From: Ectopseudomonas chengduensis
GTDB taxonomy: Bacteria > Pseudomonadota > Gammaproteobacteria > Pseudomonadales > Pseudomonadaceae
Length of the DNA: 64,000 nt
Direction of reading: 5' to 3'
Assembly: GCF_015712065.1 (NCBI RefSeq)
Contig: NZ_JACFYZ010000012.1
Coordinates: forward strand, 62,001-126,000
In this document: one piece after another, positions 7,894-15,432 of the stretch
Numbering within the stretch: the stretch's first letter is position 1
Layout of the letters: every line of letters begins with the position of its first letter
Notes under the pieces: generated by a model
Databases searched by the model: none
Told to the model about the DNA's origin: nothing
What the model saw: only the letters and a program-made list of their open reading frames with translations
Position numbers and translations under genes: made by a program

Positions 7894-8256
7894 ATGCTCG
7901 CCGTGATCTTCGAAGTTGAGGCCAAGCCAGGCCTGCAGCAGGACTATCTCGACCTCGCCGGAGAGTTGCGCCCGCTGCTCGCCGAGCAGCCAGGTTTCAT
8001 TTCCATCGAACGCTTCCAGAGCCTGACCCAGCCGGGGAAGATCCTGTCGCTATCGTTCTGGCAGGACGAAGCCGCGATCCAGGCCTGGCGCCAGCGCGAG
8101 GAACACCGCCGCGCGCAGTCGGCAGGACGCGAGGAGGTCTTCAGTCACTATCGCTTGCGCGTGGCCCAGGTGTTACGTGACTACGGCATGCACGAGCGCG
8201 AACAGGCGCCCGCCGACAGCCGCGCGATCCACGAGCAGGGGCAGCGCGATGACTGA
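7894..8256 (+). CDS. ABM-domain (antibiotic biosynthesis monooxygenase-like) protein
   Basis: 120-residue ferredoxin-like alpha/beta-barrel protein of the ABM superfamily. The pattern AVIFEVEAKPGLQQDYL, FISIERFQS, KILSLSFWQDEAAIQAWRQ and EEHRRAQ matches small heme-degrading or quinol-type monooxygenases and related stress proteins. The substrate cannot be told from sequence. ATG 7894 has AGGGAG 6-7 bases upstream; longer in-frame extensions cross the divergent promoter. It overlaps the start of the TSUP transporter gene by 8 bp, which indicates translational coupling. Confidence 0.82.
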   Translation: MLAVIFEVEAKPGLQQDYLDLAGELRPLLAEQPGFISIERFQSLTQPGKILSLSFWQDEAAIQAWRQREEHRRAQSAGREEVFSHYRLRVAQVLRDYGMHEREQAPADSRAIHEQGQRDD

Positions 8257-8986
8257 GCACCTGCTCCTGATCCTCGCCACCTTCCTGCTCGCCGGCATGG
8301 TCAAGGGTGTGGTCGGCCTTGGCCTGCCGACCATCGCCGTCGGTCTGCTCGGCCTGGTGATGGCGCCATTGCAGGCCGCCGCGCTGCTGATCATCCCGTC
8401 GATGGTGACCAACATCTGGCAGCTGTGCGACGGTCGCAGCCCGCTGCCGATGCTGCGCCGGCTGTGGCCGATGCTGCTGGGCATCCTGTGCGGCACGCTG
8501 CTGGTCGCCGCTCTGCTGCAGAGCCTCGACCTGCCCGGCGCCACCCGCTGGCTGGGCGTTGCACTGGCGGTCTATGCACTGCTTGGCCTGGCCAAGGTGC
8601 ACTTTCGCGTGGAGCGAACCAAGGAAGGCTGGCTGAGCCCGGTGATCGGTGCGCTCACCGGCGCGATCACCGCGGTTACCGGTGTATTCGTGATTCCCGC
8701 CGTGCCCTACTTGCAGGCCATCGGCCTGGAGAAGGACGATCTGGTTCAGGCCCTGGGGTTGTCCTTCAGCGTCTCCACCCTGGCTCTGGCGGCAGCGCTC
8801 GGTCACAGCGGTGAACTGCTGCAACCGGCGGTGCTGGGTGTATCGGCCCTCGCCCTGCTACCCGCACTGCTGGGCATGGCCGGCGGCCAGTGGCTGCGCA
8901 AACGCATCAGCGCGGAGCGCTTCAAGCGCTGGTTCTTCATCGGCCTGTTGCTGCTTGGGGCAGAACTGGCGCTGCGCGGTCTCTGA
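8249..8986 (+). CDS. TauE/SafE (TSUP) family sulfite exporter-like membrane protein
   Basis: 245 residues, about seven or eight hydrophobic segments. The family opening ILATFLLAGMVKGVVGLGLP is clear, with the repeated half at PVIGALTGAITAVTGVFVIP. TSUP proteins move sulfur oxyanions or organic anions across the inner membrane. The start codon at 8249 overlaps the end of the ABM gene (stop at 8256). The pair, with the divergent ArsR regulator, forms a compact inducible module. A link with the nearby sulfate genes is possible but not shown. Confidence 0.85.
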   Translation: MTEHLLLILATFLLAGMVKGVVGLGLPTIAVGLLGLVMAPLQAAALLIIPSMVTNIWQLCDGRSPLPMLRRLWPMLLGILCGTLLVAALLQSLDLPGATRWLGVALAVYALLGLAKVHFRVERTKEGWLSPVIGALTGAITAVTGVFVIPAVPYLQAIGLEKDDLVQALGLSFSVSTLALAAALGHSGELLQPAVLGVSALALLPALLGMAGGQWLRKRISAERFKRWFFIGLLLLGAELALRGL

Positions 8987-8995
8987 ACCTGACCA

Positions 8996-9397
8996 TCAAA
9001 CGGCGGCAGCCTGCGAGTGCTTGAGGCCGAACCATTGCAGCTCGGCCAGCAGCGCCACCGCCAGCGCCTGGGCGATAACGAAGGCGTAGCCGAACAGGTT
9101 CGGCGACACCCAGCCGATCACCAGTACCAGCAGGCTGTCGATCACCCACAGCGCGTTGACCGCGATCACCGCCCAGATCGCCTGGCGGCTGATTTCGGCG
9201 CGGTTGGACAACCACACCAGCAGCGCCGCGAAGGGCAGCAGCGCGCTACCGGCGACCAGCAACAGCAGGCGCGGTAGTTCAAGGAAGGCGCCCAGCCAGC
9301 CAGCCGCCAGGACCAGCAGCAGGCCGGTGACGCCGCTGAGCAGGCCATCGAGCAAGAGAGCGTTGCGCAGCATCGGGGTAGGTTGCAGTGCGTTCAT
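8996..9397 (-). CDS. Small four-helix membrane protein of unknown function
   Basis: 133 residues with four clear hydrophobic stretches (about 12-35, 40-60, 72-92 and 98-120), including LLLDGLLSGVTGLLLVLAAG and ALWVIDSLLVLVIGW. No functional motif is recognised. ATG 9397 is chosen because GGAGGATT lies just upstream. It is divergent from an XRE regulator across about 120 bp that holds a perfect palindrome, so the regulator probably controls it. It is convergent with, and only 9 bp from, the TSUP gene. Confidence 0.75.
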   Translation of the reverse strand: MNALQPTPMLRNALLLDGLLSGVTGLLLVLAAGWLGAFLELPRLLLLVAGSALLPFAALLVWLSNRAEISRQAIWAVIAVNALWVIDSLLVLVIGWVSPNLFGYAFVIAQALAVALLAELQWFGLKHSQAAAV

Positions 9398-9467
9398 GAT
9401 GAATCCTCCATAGGGACACCGGGGTGGTGCCTGGCCTACAGATTTCGCCGAAACGCGCGGGGCGTCG

Positions 9468-9484
9468 ATTACCTGCCAGGTAAT
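9468..9484. promoter_or_regulatory. Palindromic operator ATTACCT-GCC-AGGTAAT
   Basis: Perfect 7-bp inverted repeat with a 3-bp centre. It lies 35 bp before the XRE regulator start and 70 bp before the divergent membrane-protein gene. Size, symmetry and position fit the binding site of a dimeric HTH regulator. The most likely ligand is the adjacent XRE protein (inference). Confidence 0.65.
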
Positions 9485-9519
9485 GGCCGGCATGACCTGA
9501 CTGAACTATCGTGCTGACC

Positions 9520-10305
9520 ATGAACAATACCCAGACCGCCGGCGCCCTGTTGCGCCAATGGCGCCAAAGGCGCCGCCTGAGCCAGCTCGACCTCGCCTGC
9601 GAGGCGGAGATATCCACCCGCCACCTGAGCTTCGTCGAAACCGGACGCGCCCAACCCAGCCGCGAGATGCTGCTGCATCTCGCCGAGCAACTGGAGATTC
9701 CCCTGCGCGAGCGCAATCGCCTGCTCAGCGCCGCCGGTTTCGCCCCGCTGTACAGCCAGCACGAACTGAGCGACCCGGCGCTGGCTCCAGCCCGCCAGGC
9801 CATCGAACAGTTGCTCAAGGCCCATGAACCCTATCCGGCGCTGGCCATCGATCGACAGTGGAACCTGCTGGCAGCCAACGCCTCGGTCGGTGCCTTCCTC
9901 GCCGGCATGCCGGACTTTCTGCTCGGCCCGCCGCTCAATGTGATGCGCCTGTCGTTGCACCCCGAAGGCCTGGCACCACGCATTGCCAACCTCGCGTTGT
10001 GGCGCGCGCACCTGCTGACGCGCCTGCAGCGCGACGCCGAAATCAGCGGCGACGAAGCCCTGTTCAGCCTGCTCGATGAACTGCGCGGCTATCCGGCGCC
10101 AGCGGAAGTCCCTGCGCCACCGAGCGACGCCGTGCTGGTGCCGCTGCAACTGCACAGCGAGCAAGGTGTGCTCAGCCTGATCAGCACCATCACGGTGTTC
10201 GGCACACCGAATGACGTGACCCTCGCCGAACTGGCACTGGAGACCTTCTTCCCCGCCGACGCCTTCACCGCCGAGTACCTGCGCAATCTGGCGAACAGCA
10301 CCTGA
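9520..10305 (+). CDS. XRE-family regulator with MmyB-like C-terminal domain
   Basis: 261 residues from ATG 9520; a GTG at 9511 is also possible. The N-terminal HTH_XRE (about 8-63) includes LRQWRQRRRLSQLDLACEAE and ISTRHLSFVETGRAQPSREM. The remaining 190 residues match the MmyB ligand-binding region, with the typical YPALAIDRQWNLLAANA strand and LGPPLNVMRLSLHPEGL. Members of this group regulate neighbouring oxidoreductase or membrane genes. The divergent small membrane protein and the palindrome at 9468 are the likely targets. Confidence 0.85.
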   Translation: MNNTQTAGALLRQWRQRRRLSQLDLACEAEISTRHLSFVETGRAQPSREMLLHLAEQLEIPLRERNRLLSAAGFAPLYSQHELSDPALAPARQAIEQLLKAHEPYPALAIDRQWNLLAANASVGAFLAGMPDFLLGPPLNVMRLSLHPEGLAPRIANLALWRAHLLTRLQRDAEISGDEALFSLLDELRGYPAPAEVPAPPSDAVLVPLQLHSEQGVLSLISTITVFGTPNDVTLAELALETFFPADAFTAEYLRNLANST

Positions 10306-10436
10306 ACGGTAGCGATTTCCGACGAAATCACTCTTTCGGGTCATGCTCTGCAGCGCGTCACGCAGTAGTCTTGGCGCTGCGTCATTGACGCTGCCCACTG
10401 CATACCTGCTCAAAACAATAACAAGGAGCACCCCGG

Positions 10437-11183
10437 ATGCGCTGTAAAGCACTGTTGCGCCATGCTTTTTTCTGGTCGCTCGGACTCTTCGTCGGGCTCT
10501 CGCCAATGGCCTTCGCCGAAGCCGTCAGCCCGCAGGAACAAATCCAGATACACGCCAGCCGCGCCACCAGCAGCCTCATGCTGTTACGTGGCGAAGGGTT
10601 CCAGAAGACTCATCAGCAGCGCCTGGAAGCCGACCTGGCCGCTCTGGCCGGTGCCATGCAGAGCCTGCCGCAGGGCAGCGCCGAACTCACCAGCGCCCAT
10701 CAGGCCCTCGTTACCCAATTGCGCAACGGTGTTTCCTATGGCCCCGGTGACGAGAACGTACCCTGGCGCTTTCCCGAAGACCTCAGCCGCGCCCTGCGCG
10801 ACTTCCTCAGCACGGCCCGTGCACTACCGGGGGCCGAAGGCCAGAGCGAGCTGGCGGCGAAGGTCGAGTACCTCAGCGTGCAATACCTCAGCCGCTCCTA
10901 CCTGGGCACCTTCGAGATCGCTCGCGAGCAGCCCGGCACCTACCTCGGTCAGGACGAACGCCTGCTATTGCCGGCCATCGACAGCGAACTGCAGGCACTC
11001 AAGGATCAATCCGACCCACAGGTGACCAAGCTGCAGACGCGCTGGAGCTATCTGCGTGCGGCGCTGGCCGACATGAACAGCCAGAGCAACACCCTGCAGA
11101 GCGTCTCCGGCCGCCCCTTTGCGCCCATCACCGTGGATCGCCATGCGCGCTCGATGACGGCGCAGTGGATGGAAATGTTCTAG
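10437..11183 (+). CDS. Conserved exported protein of unknown function
   Basis: 248 residues with a predicted Sec signal peptide (about 1-27: RCK, hydrophobic FFWSLGLFVGLSPM, then AFAEA). The mature part is mostly helical, rich in Ala, Leu and Gln, with no recognised catalytic motif. AAGGAG precedes the ATG by about 8 bases. It stands alone between the XRE gene and a REPIN-like palindrome. I do not recognise a function; periplasmic location is the only firm inference. Confidence 0.75.
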   Translation: MRCKALLRHAFFWSLGLFVGLSPMAFAEAVSPQEQIQIHASRATSSLMLLRGEGFQKTHQQRLEADLAALAGAMQSLPQGSAELTSAHQALVTQLRNGVSYGPGDENVPWRFPEDLSRALRDFLSTARALPGAEGQSELAAKVEYLSVQYLSRSYLGTFEIAREQPGTYLGQDERLLLPAIDSELQALKDQSDPQVTKLQTRWSYLRAALADMNSQSNTLQSVSGRPFAPITVDRHARSMTAQWMEMF

Positions 11184-11206
11184 CCCCGCGACCGTGCAGA
11201 GCAATC

Positions 11207-11291
11207 GTAGGAGCCGGCTTGCTGGCGATGCTTTTCGTCAGCAGGGATGATGATCATCACGCCGCCGGATCGCCAGCAAGCTGGCTCCTAC
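11207..11291. repeat. REPIN-like long palindrome
   Basis: Left arm 11207-11229 (GTAGGAGCCGGCTTGC, then TGGCGAT) and right arm 11269-11291 (ATCGCCAGC, then AAGCTGGCTCCTAC) are complementary over about 23 bp with one or two mismatches, around a 39-nt loop. This is the form of two inverted Pseudomonas REP units (a REPIN). It lies between two convergent genes and could end both transcripts. Confidence 0.75.
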
Positions 11292-11323
11292 ACGCGCTCC
11301 GTATCTACGTTTAACTGACCGGC

Positions 11324-11848
11324 TCAGGCCAGCGCCTTCTTCTCGCGGATGCAGGTCGGTCCGGCGATCTCCACCACGGCATGCTCGACTTCCTTGCGCA
11401 GGCCGAGCAGAAAGGCCAGTTCAGCGACCACGAACAGCGGGCCGATCACCAGCCCCATGACGTCATCGACGAAGGCCGGCTTGCGTCCTTCATAGTAATG
11501 ACCGATGAACTGGATGACCCAGCCGACCACGAACAGGCCAATGCCTGCCGTCAACCACAGGGCAGTGGAAGCGACCGCCAGGCTGGCACCGGCCCACAGG
11601 CACAGCCCCAGCAGCACGGCCATGAGCAGGCCAAAACGGGTGTCCAGGCGCAGGTAGAACCATGCCGACGCCAGTGCCACCAGCGTGGCAGGCGCCAGCC
11701 ACAGGCCGGCGAGATGGAAGCCTGGCCGCGACAGCAGCACGGCGACGGCCAGCACGATCATCGGGATGCCGATGAAATGACTGGCGATATTGCGCCGGTC
11801 GCGATGGTAGGCGGCATATTGCGCCAGGTGATCGACGAGGGTTTTCAT
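11324..11848 (-). CDS. DUF962/Mpo1-like membrane protein
   Basis: 174 residues of the YGL010w/Mpo1-like (DUF962) family. The signature opening is LAQYAAYHRDRRNIASHFIG, followed by three or four membrane helices and the second conserved His motif IGHYYEGRKPAFVDD. The yeast homologue is a dioxygenase for 2-hydroxy fatty acids, so a lipid alpha-oxidation role is possible, but bacterial members are uncharacterised. The start at 11848 gives the usual family length. It is divergent from the Crp/Fnr-type regulator. Confidence 0.85.
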   Translation of the reverse strand: MKTLVDHLAQYAAYHRDRRNIASHFIGIPMIVLAVAVLLSRPGFHLAGLWLAPATLVALASAWFYLRLDTRFGLLMAVLLGLCLWAGASLAVASTALWLTAGIGLFVVGWVIQFIGHYYEGRKPAFVDDVMGLVIGPLFVVAELAFLLGLRKEVEHAVVEIAGPTCIREKKALA

Positions 11849-11971
11849 TATTATCGTCCTCAGGTGTGAAACGGGCCCGCACATGATCCCTCCACCTTGG
11901 CTAGTCGCACTGTCGGCTAGCCGACAATGGCAGGGATGGCCGCACCGCCGCGCAACCTCACAGGAGCCGCC

Positions 11972-12655
11972 ATGCCCGATCCCCGTCATTACTTCAGCCA
12001 GCTGAACCAGGGCCACTGGTTCGCCGCATTGCCCCCAGCGCTGAGCCAGAGCCTGCTGGACATGGCCCAGGTGCAACGCCTGGATGCCGGCCAGCGGCTG
12101 TTTCGCCGTGGCGACAAACCCAGCGGGCTGTATGCGGTGGTCGAAGGTGCAGTGCGCATCGGCGCGGTCAGCGAAAACGGCAAGGAGGCATTGCTGACCC
12201 TGGTCGAGCCGCCCTACTGGTTCGGCGAAATTTCCCTGTTCGATGGCCTGCCGCGCACCCACGATGCCTTCGCCGAAAGCGCCAGCACCCTGCTACTGCT
12301 ACCTCAGCACGACCTGCTCGCGCTGCTCGAACGCGAGCCACAGTACTGGCGCGACTTCGCCCTGTTGATGAGCCACAAGCTGCGTCTGGCCTTCGTCGCT
12401 CTGGAAGACATGAGCCTGCTGCCGGCCGCGCCGCGCCTGGCCCGACGCCTGCTGCTGATCGCCGAGAACTACGGTGAAAGCGAACCGCGCCGGGTGCTGC
12501 ACCTGGCCCAGGAGCAGCTGGCGCTGATGCTCTCGCTGTCACGCCAGACCACCAACCAGATTCTCAAGGAGCTGCAGGCGCAGGGCGTGGTGCAGCTCAC
12601 CTACGGCGAGATCGAAATTCTCGACTTCGAGCGTCTACGCCAGCTGGCCTCCTGA
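11972..12655 (+). CDS. Crp/Fnr-family transcriptional regulator
   Basis: 227 residues. The N-terminal cyclic-nucleotide-binding-like beta-barrel (about 20-135) contains LFRRGDKPSGLYAVVEGAVR and PPYWFGEISLFDGLPRTH. The C-terminal winged helix contains LAQEQLALMLSLSRQTTNQI. There is no N-terminal Cys cluster, so it is not an FNR-type oxygen sensor. The effector is unknown. ATG 11972 has AGGAG 7 bases upstream. A PhoD-like phosphatase follows 61 bp downstream on the same strand and could be its partner or target. Confidence 0.85.
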   Translation: MPDPRHYFSQLNQGHWFAALPPALSQSLLDMAQVQRLDAGQRLFRRGDKPSGLYAVVEGAVRIGAVSENGKEALLTLVEPPYWFGEISLFDGLPRTHDAFAESASTLLLLPQHDLLALLEREPQYWRDFALLMSHKLRLAFVALEDMSLLPAAPRLARRLLLIAENYGESEPRRVLHLAQEQLALMLSLSRQTTNQILKELQAQGVVQLTYGEIEILDFERLRQLAS

Positions 12656-12716
12656 ACCGCTGGCGTCCTGCCACTGTCCAATCCCTGTCGTTTTTCTTGC
12701 AGGAAGTACCGCCCCG

Positions 12717-14711
12717 ATGCCAGACAATGCCCCCGCTCCGCTGCCCGATGTGCTCGCCGGCCCGCTGCTGCGCCGCCTGGAGCCCGGCCGCCTGGTGCTG
12801 TGGCTGGTGGCCAGCCGCGAACTGAGCCTGCAACTGTGGCTGCAACCCGAGGGCCAGGCGCAGCAGACGCATGCGCTGAGCGAACACTGCCAGCAACTGC
12901 CGCTAGGCCGGCACGCCGTGCTGCACCTGATCGACCTGCCGCTCGAACAGGCACTGCCACAGGACCAACGCATCGCCTACGACCTGCAGATCATCCACAG
13001 CGCGGGCGCGAAAGGCATGCGCGACTGGGCGCCGCACCTGCTCTACGATGGCGCTGAGCACGCTGATTTCGTCCTGCGCTCGCGCGTCGACCACCTGCTC
13101 CACGGCTCCTGCCGCAAGCCGCACCACGCCGCCGATGACGGCCTGCTCTGCGCCGACCGCCTGCTGGCAAGTCAACCCGAAGCCGAGCAGCGTCCGGCAC
13201 TGCTGCTGATGAGCGGCGACCAGGTCTATGTCGATGATGTCGCCGGCCCATTACTGTGCGCCATTCACCAACTGATCGCCCGCCTCGGCCTGTTCGACGA
13301 GTTTCTCGAAGGTGCCGTGGTCGAGGACAGCCAGGCGCTGTATGGCCACCCGGTCGGCTACTACCAACGCGCCGACCTGCTGCCGGCGGTGAAGAGCAAC
13401 CAGACCCTGCGCGACAAGTTCTTCGGCGGTGTGGAGAAACCGGTCTTCACCAGCAGCAGTGCCGACAACCACCTGGTGACCTTCGCCGAGATGATCGCCA
13501 TGTACCTGCTGGTCTGGTCGCCGCTGCCCTGGACGCTGATCAGCGAAGAGCAGCCAGCGCTGGACGAGGAACAGCAGCAGCGTTACGCCCGTGAGCGCGA
13601 ACGCATCGACTCCTTCCGCCAGACCCTCGGCCAGGCCGCGCGGACGTTCGCCCACCTGCCGACGCTGATGATCTTCGACGACCACGATGTCACCGATGAC
13701 TGGAACCTCTCCGCGCGCTGGGAGCAGACCGCCTACGGCCATCCGTTCTCCAAGCGCATCATCGGCAACGCCCTGCTCGCCTATCTGCTGTGCCAGGGCT
13801 GGGGCAACAACCCGGATGTATTCGATGAGCCGCTGCAGGCCTTTGCCGACCTGCTGCAGCAGCGTCAGAACCATCACTTGCAAGCCAGTGCGCAGGACGC
13901 GCTGATCGACCAGTTGCTGCATTTCGAGCAGTGGCAGTACGTGCTGCCGACCACACCGGCGCTACTGGTGCTGGACACCCGCACGCGCCGCTGGCGCAGC
14001 GAAGGGCGCCTGTCGAAACCCTCGGGGCTGATGGACTGGGAAGCGCTGTGCGACTTTCAGCAGGCGCTGCTCGATCACCCCAGCTGCATCATCGTCTCGC
14101 CGGCGCCGATGTTCGGCGTGAAGCTGATCGAGGGCATCCAGAAACTGTTCACCTATGCCGGCCACCCGCTGATGGTCGATGCGGAAAACTGGATGGCGCA
14201 TCGCGGTGCGGCCAGCGTGATGATGAACATCTTCCGCCACTCGCGTACGCCGGGTGATTTCGTCATCCTCTCCGGCGACGTGCACTACTCCTTCGTCTAC
14301 CGCGTGAGCATCCGCCACAAGCGTGCCAGCCCGACCATCTGGCAGATCACCAGCAGCGGCATCAAGAACGAATTCCCGGCCGAGCTGCTGGACTGGTTCG
14401 ATCGCCTCAACCGCTGGCTCTACGCGCCCTGGTCACCGCTCAACTGGCTGACCAAGCGCCGGCGCATGCTCGTCACCCCGCTGATCCCCGACCGCAGCCG
14501 CTCGGGCGAACGCCTGTGGAACGGTGCCGGCCTCGGCCAGGTGTTCTTCGACGAACAGGGCCGGCCCAAGCGCATCCTCCAGCTCAACGCCGATGGCTCA
14601 CCGCCGGCGACCTTCGTTGCCGAGCGTGAATCAGGCACGGCGACGGCACCACTGCTCGGGCATCCCGATCGCAGGGCAACGCCGCGGGACGGCGGCGCAA
14701 GCCATCCGTGA
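12717..14711 (+). CDS. PhoD-like metallophosphatase
   Basis: 664-residue protein of the PhoD/alkaline phosphatase D metallophosphoesterase superfamily. Metal-binding signatures are in order: MSGDQVYVDDVAGPLL (about residue 163), LMIFDDHDVTDDWN (about 318) and ILSGDVHYSFVYRVS (about 517). There is no signal peptide or Tat motif, so unlike classical secreted PhoD it appears cytoplasmic. The N-terminal 110 residues form a divergent accessory domain. The substrate is unknown. It is probably cotranscribed with the Crp/Fnr gene. The last 30 residues are low-complexity and could vary. Confidence 0.82.
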   Translation: MPDNAPAPLPDVLAGPLLRRLEPGRLVLWLVASRELSLQLWLQPEGQAQQTHALSEHCQQLPLGRHAVLHLIDLPLEQALPQDQRIAYDLQIIHSAGAKGMRDWAPHLLYDGAEHADFVLRSRVDHLLHGSCRKPHHAADDGLLCADRLLASQPEAEQRPALLLMSGDQVYVDDVAGPLLCAIHQLIARLGLFDEFLEGAVVEDSQALYGHPVGYYQRADLLPAVKSNQTLRDKFFGGVEKPVFTSSSADNHLVTFAEMIAMYLLVWSPLPWTLISEEQPALDEEQQQRYARERERIDSFRQTLGQAARTFAHLPTLMIFDDHDVTDDWNLSARWEQTAYGHPFSKRIIGNALLAYLLCQGWGNNPDVFDEPLQAFADLLQQRQNHHLQASAQDALIDQLLHFEQWQYVLPTTPALLVLDTRTRRWRSEGRLSKPSGLMDWEALCDFQQALLDHPSCIIVSPAPMFGVKLIEGIQKLFTYAGHPLMVDAENWMAHRGAASVMMNIFRHSRTPGDFVILSGDVHYSFVYRVSIRHKRASPTIWQITSSGIKNEFPAELLDWFDRLNRWLYAPWSPLNWLTKRRRMLVTPLIPDRSRSGERLWNGAGLGQVFFDEQGRPKRILQLNADGSPPATFVAERESGTATAPLLGHPDRRATPRDGGASHP

Positions 14712-14899
14712 GCCGAGCGCATACGCCAAAGCTCAACGCCAAATGGCGCCGAAGCAGATGACATGCGAATTGACGACAGTTGGCAGGATCGAAAAAAGCA
14801 GGCGTTACTGGGGGGCTCCGATTTGCTCAATGAACCCTCTGCACTCTCTAATTGGGTTCAAACTGGCGCGACAAGAATTCCTCTGATTCGGAGATTCCA

Positions 14900-15325
14900 T
14901 TGAGCATTTACTCCTGCCTGTTAGAAACGCCATCCGTTCAGGTCTATCAAGCGCTTCGAGTTGGCTCTGGCCTTAGCGCAAAGACCGATGAGGCCGCCGC
15001 AAGGGGCTTACCTAACAGCCTCTTTGCCGTGCAAATCCTGCATGGCGCCCAACCCGTGGGAATGGGCCGCGTGATCGGTGACGGAGGCTGTTTCTTTCAA
15101 GTCGTGGATATCGCCGTTCTCAGGGAACATCAGGGCAAGGGGCTCGGCAAGCGCATCATGGGCGAGATTCTGCAGTTCATCGAAACCCATGTGCCGGAAA
15201 GCGGCTACGTGAGCCTTATCGCGGATGGGCCAGCACAGGACCTGTACGCGCAGTTTGGCTTCGTTCACACCGCGCCGCGCTCTGTTGGTATGGCTTACAA
15301 ACGCCCGAGGCCTGCAGATACCTGA
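14900..15325 (+). CDS. GNAT-family N-acetyltransferase (TTG start)
   Basis: 141 residues from TTG 14900, which has CGGAG about 8 bases upstream; no better ATG fits. The GNAT core is clear: PVGMGRVIGDGGCFFQVVDI for strands 2-4, the acetyl-CoA loop REHQGKGLGKRIM (Q/RxxGxG/A), and YAQFGF near the end. The substrate is unknown. Codon choice looks less GC-rich at third positions than in the neighbours, and the preceding 190 bp appear non-coding, so a late acquisition is possible (weak evidence). Confidence 0.8.
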   Translation: MSIYSCLLETPSVQVYQALRVGSGLSAKTDEAAARGLPNSLFAVQILHGAQPVGMGRVIGDGGCFFQVVDIAVLREHQGKGLGKRIMGEILQFIETHVPESGYVSLIADGPAQDLYAQFGFVHTAPRSVGMAYKRPRPADT

Positions 15326-15372
15326 TGTAAGAGTCAGGCCGCTTTAGAAATGACTCCAATCATCTCTACGTC

Positions 15373-15423
15373 GATGACCTGAACGGAGCACGACTGCCGC
15401 CAATCGCTACCGCCCAGGTCATC
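15373..15423. repeat. Inverted repeat GATGACCTG/CAGGTCATC
   Basis: Perfect 9-bp arms (15373-15381 and 15415-15423) around a 33-nt loop, in the space between the convergent GNAT and puuB genes. There is no T-run. It could be a terminator or regulator-binding half-sites. Confidence 0.4.
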
Positions 15424-15432
15424 CCCTGCGCT

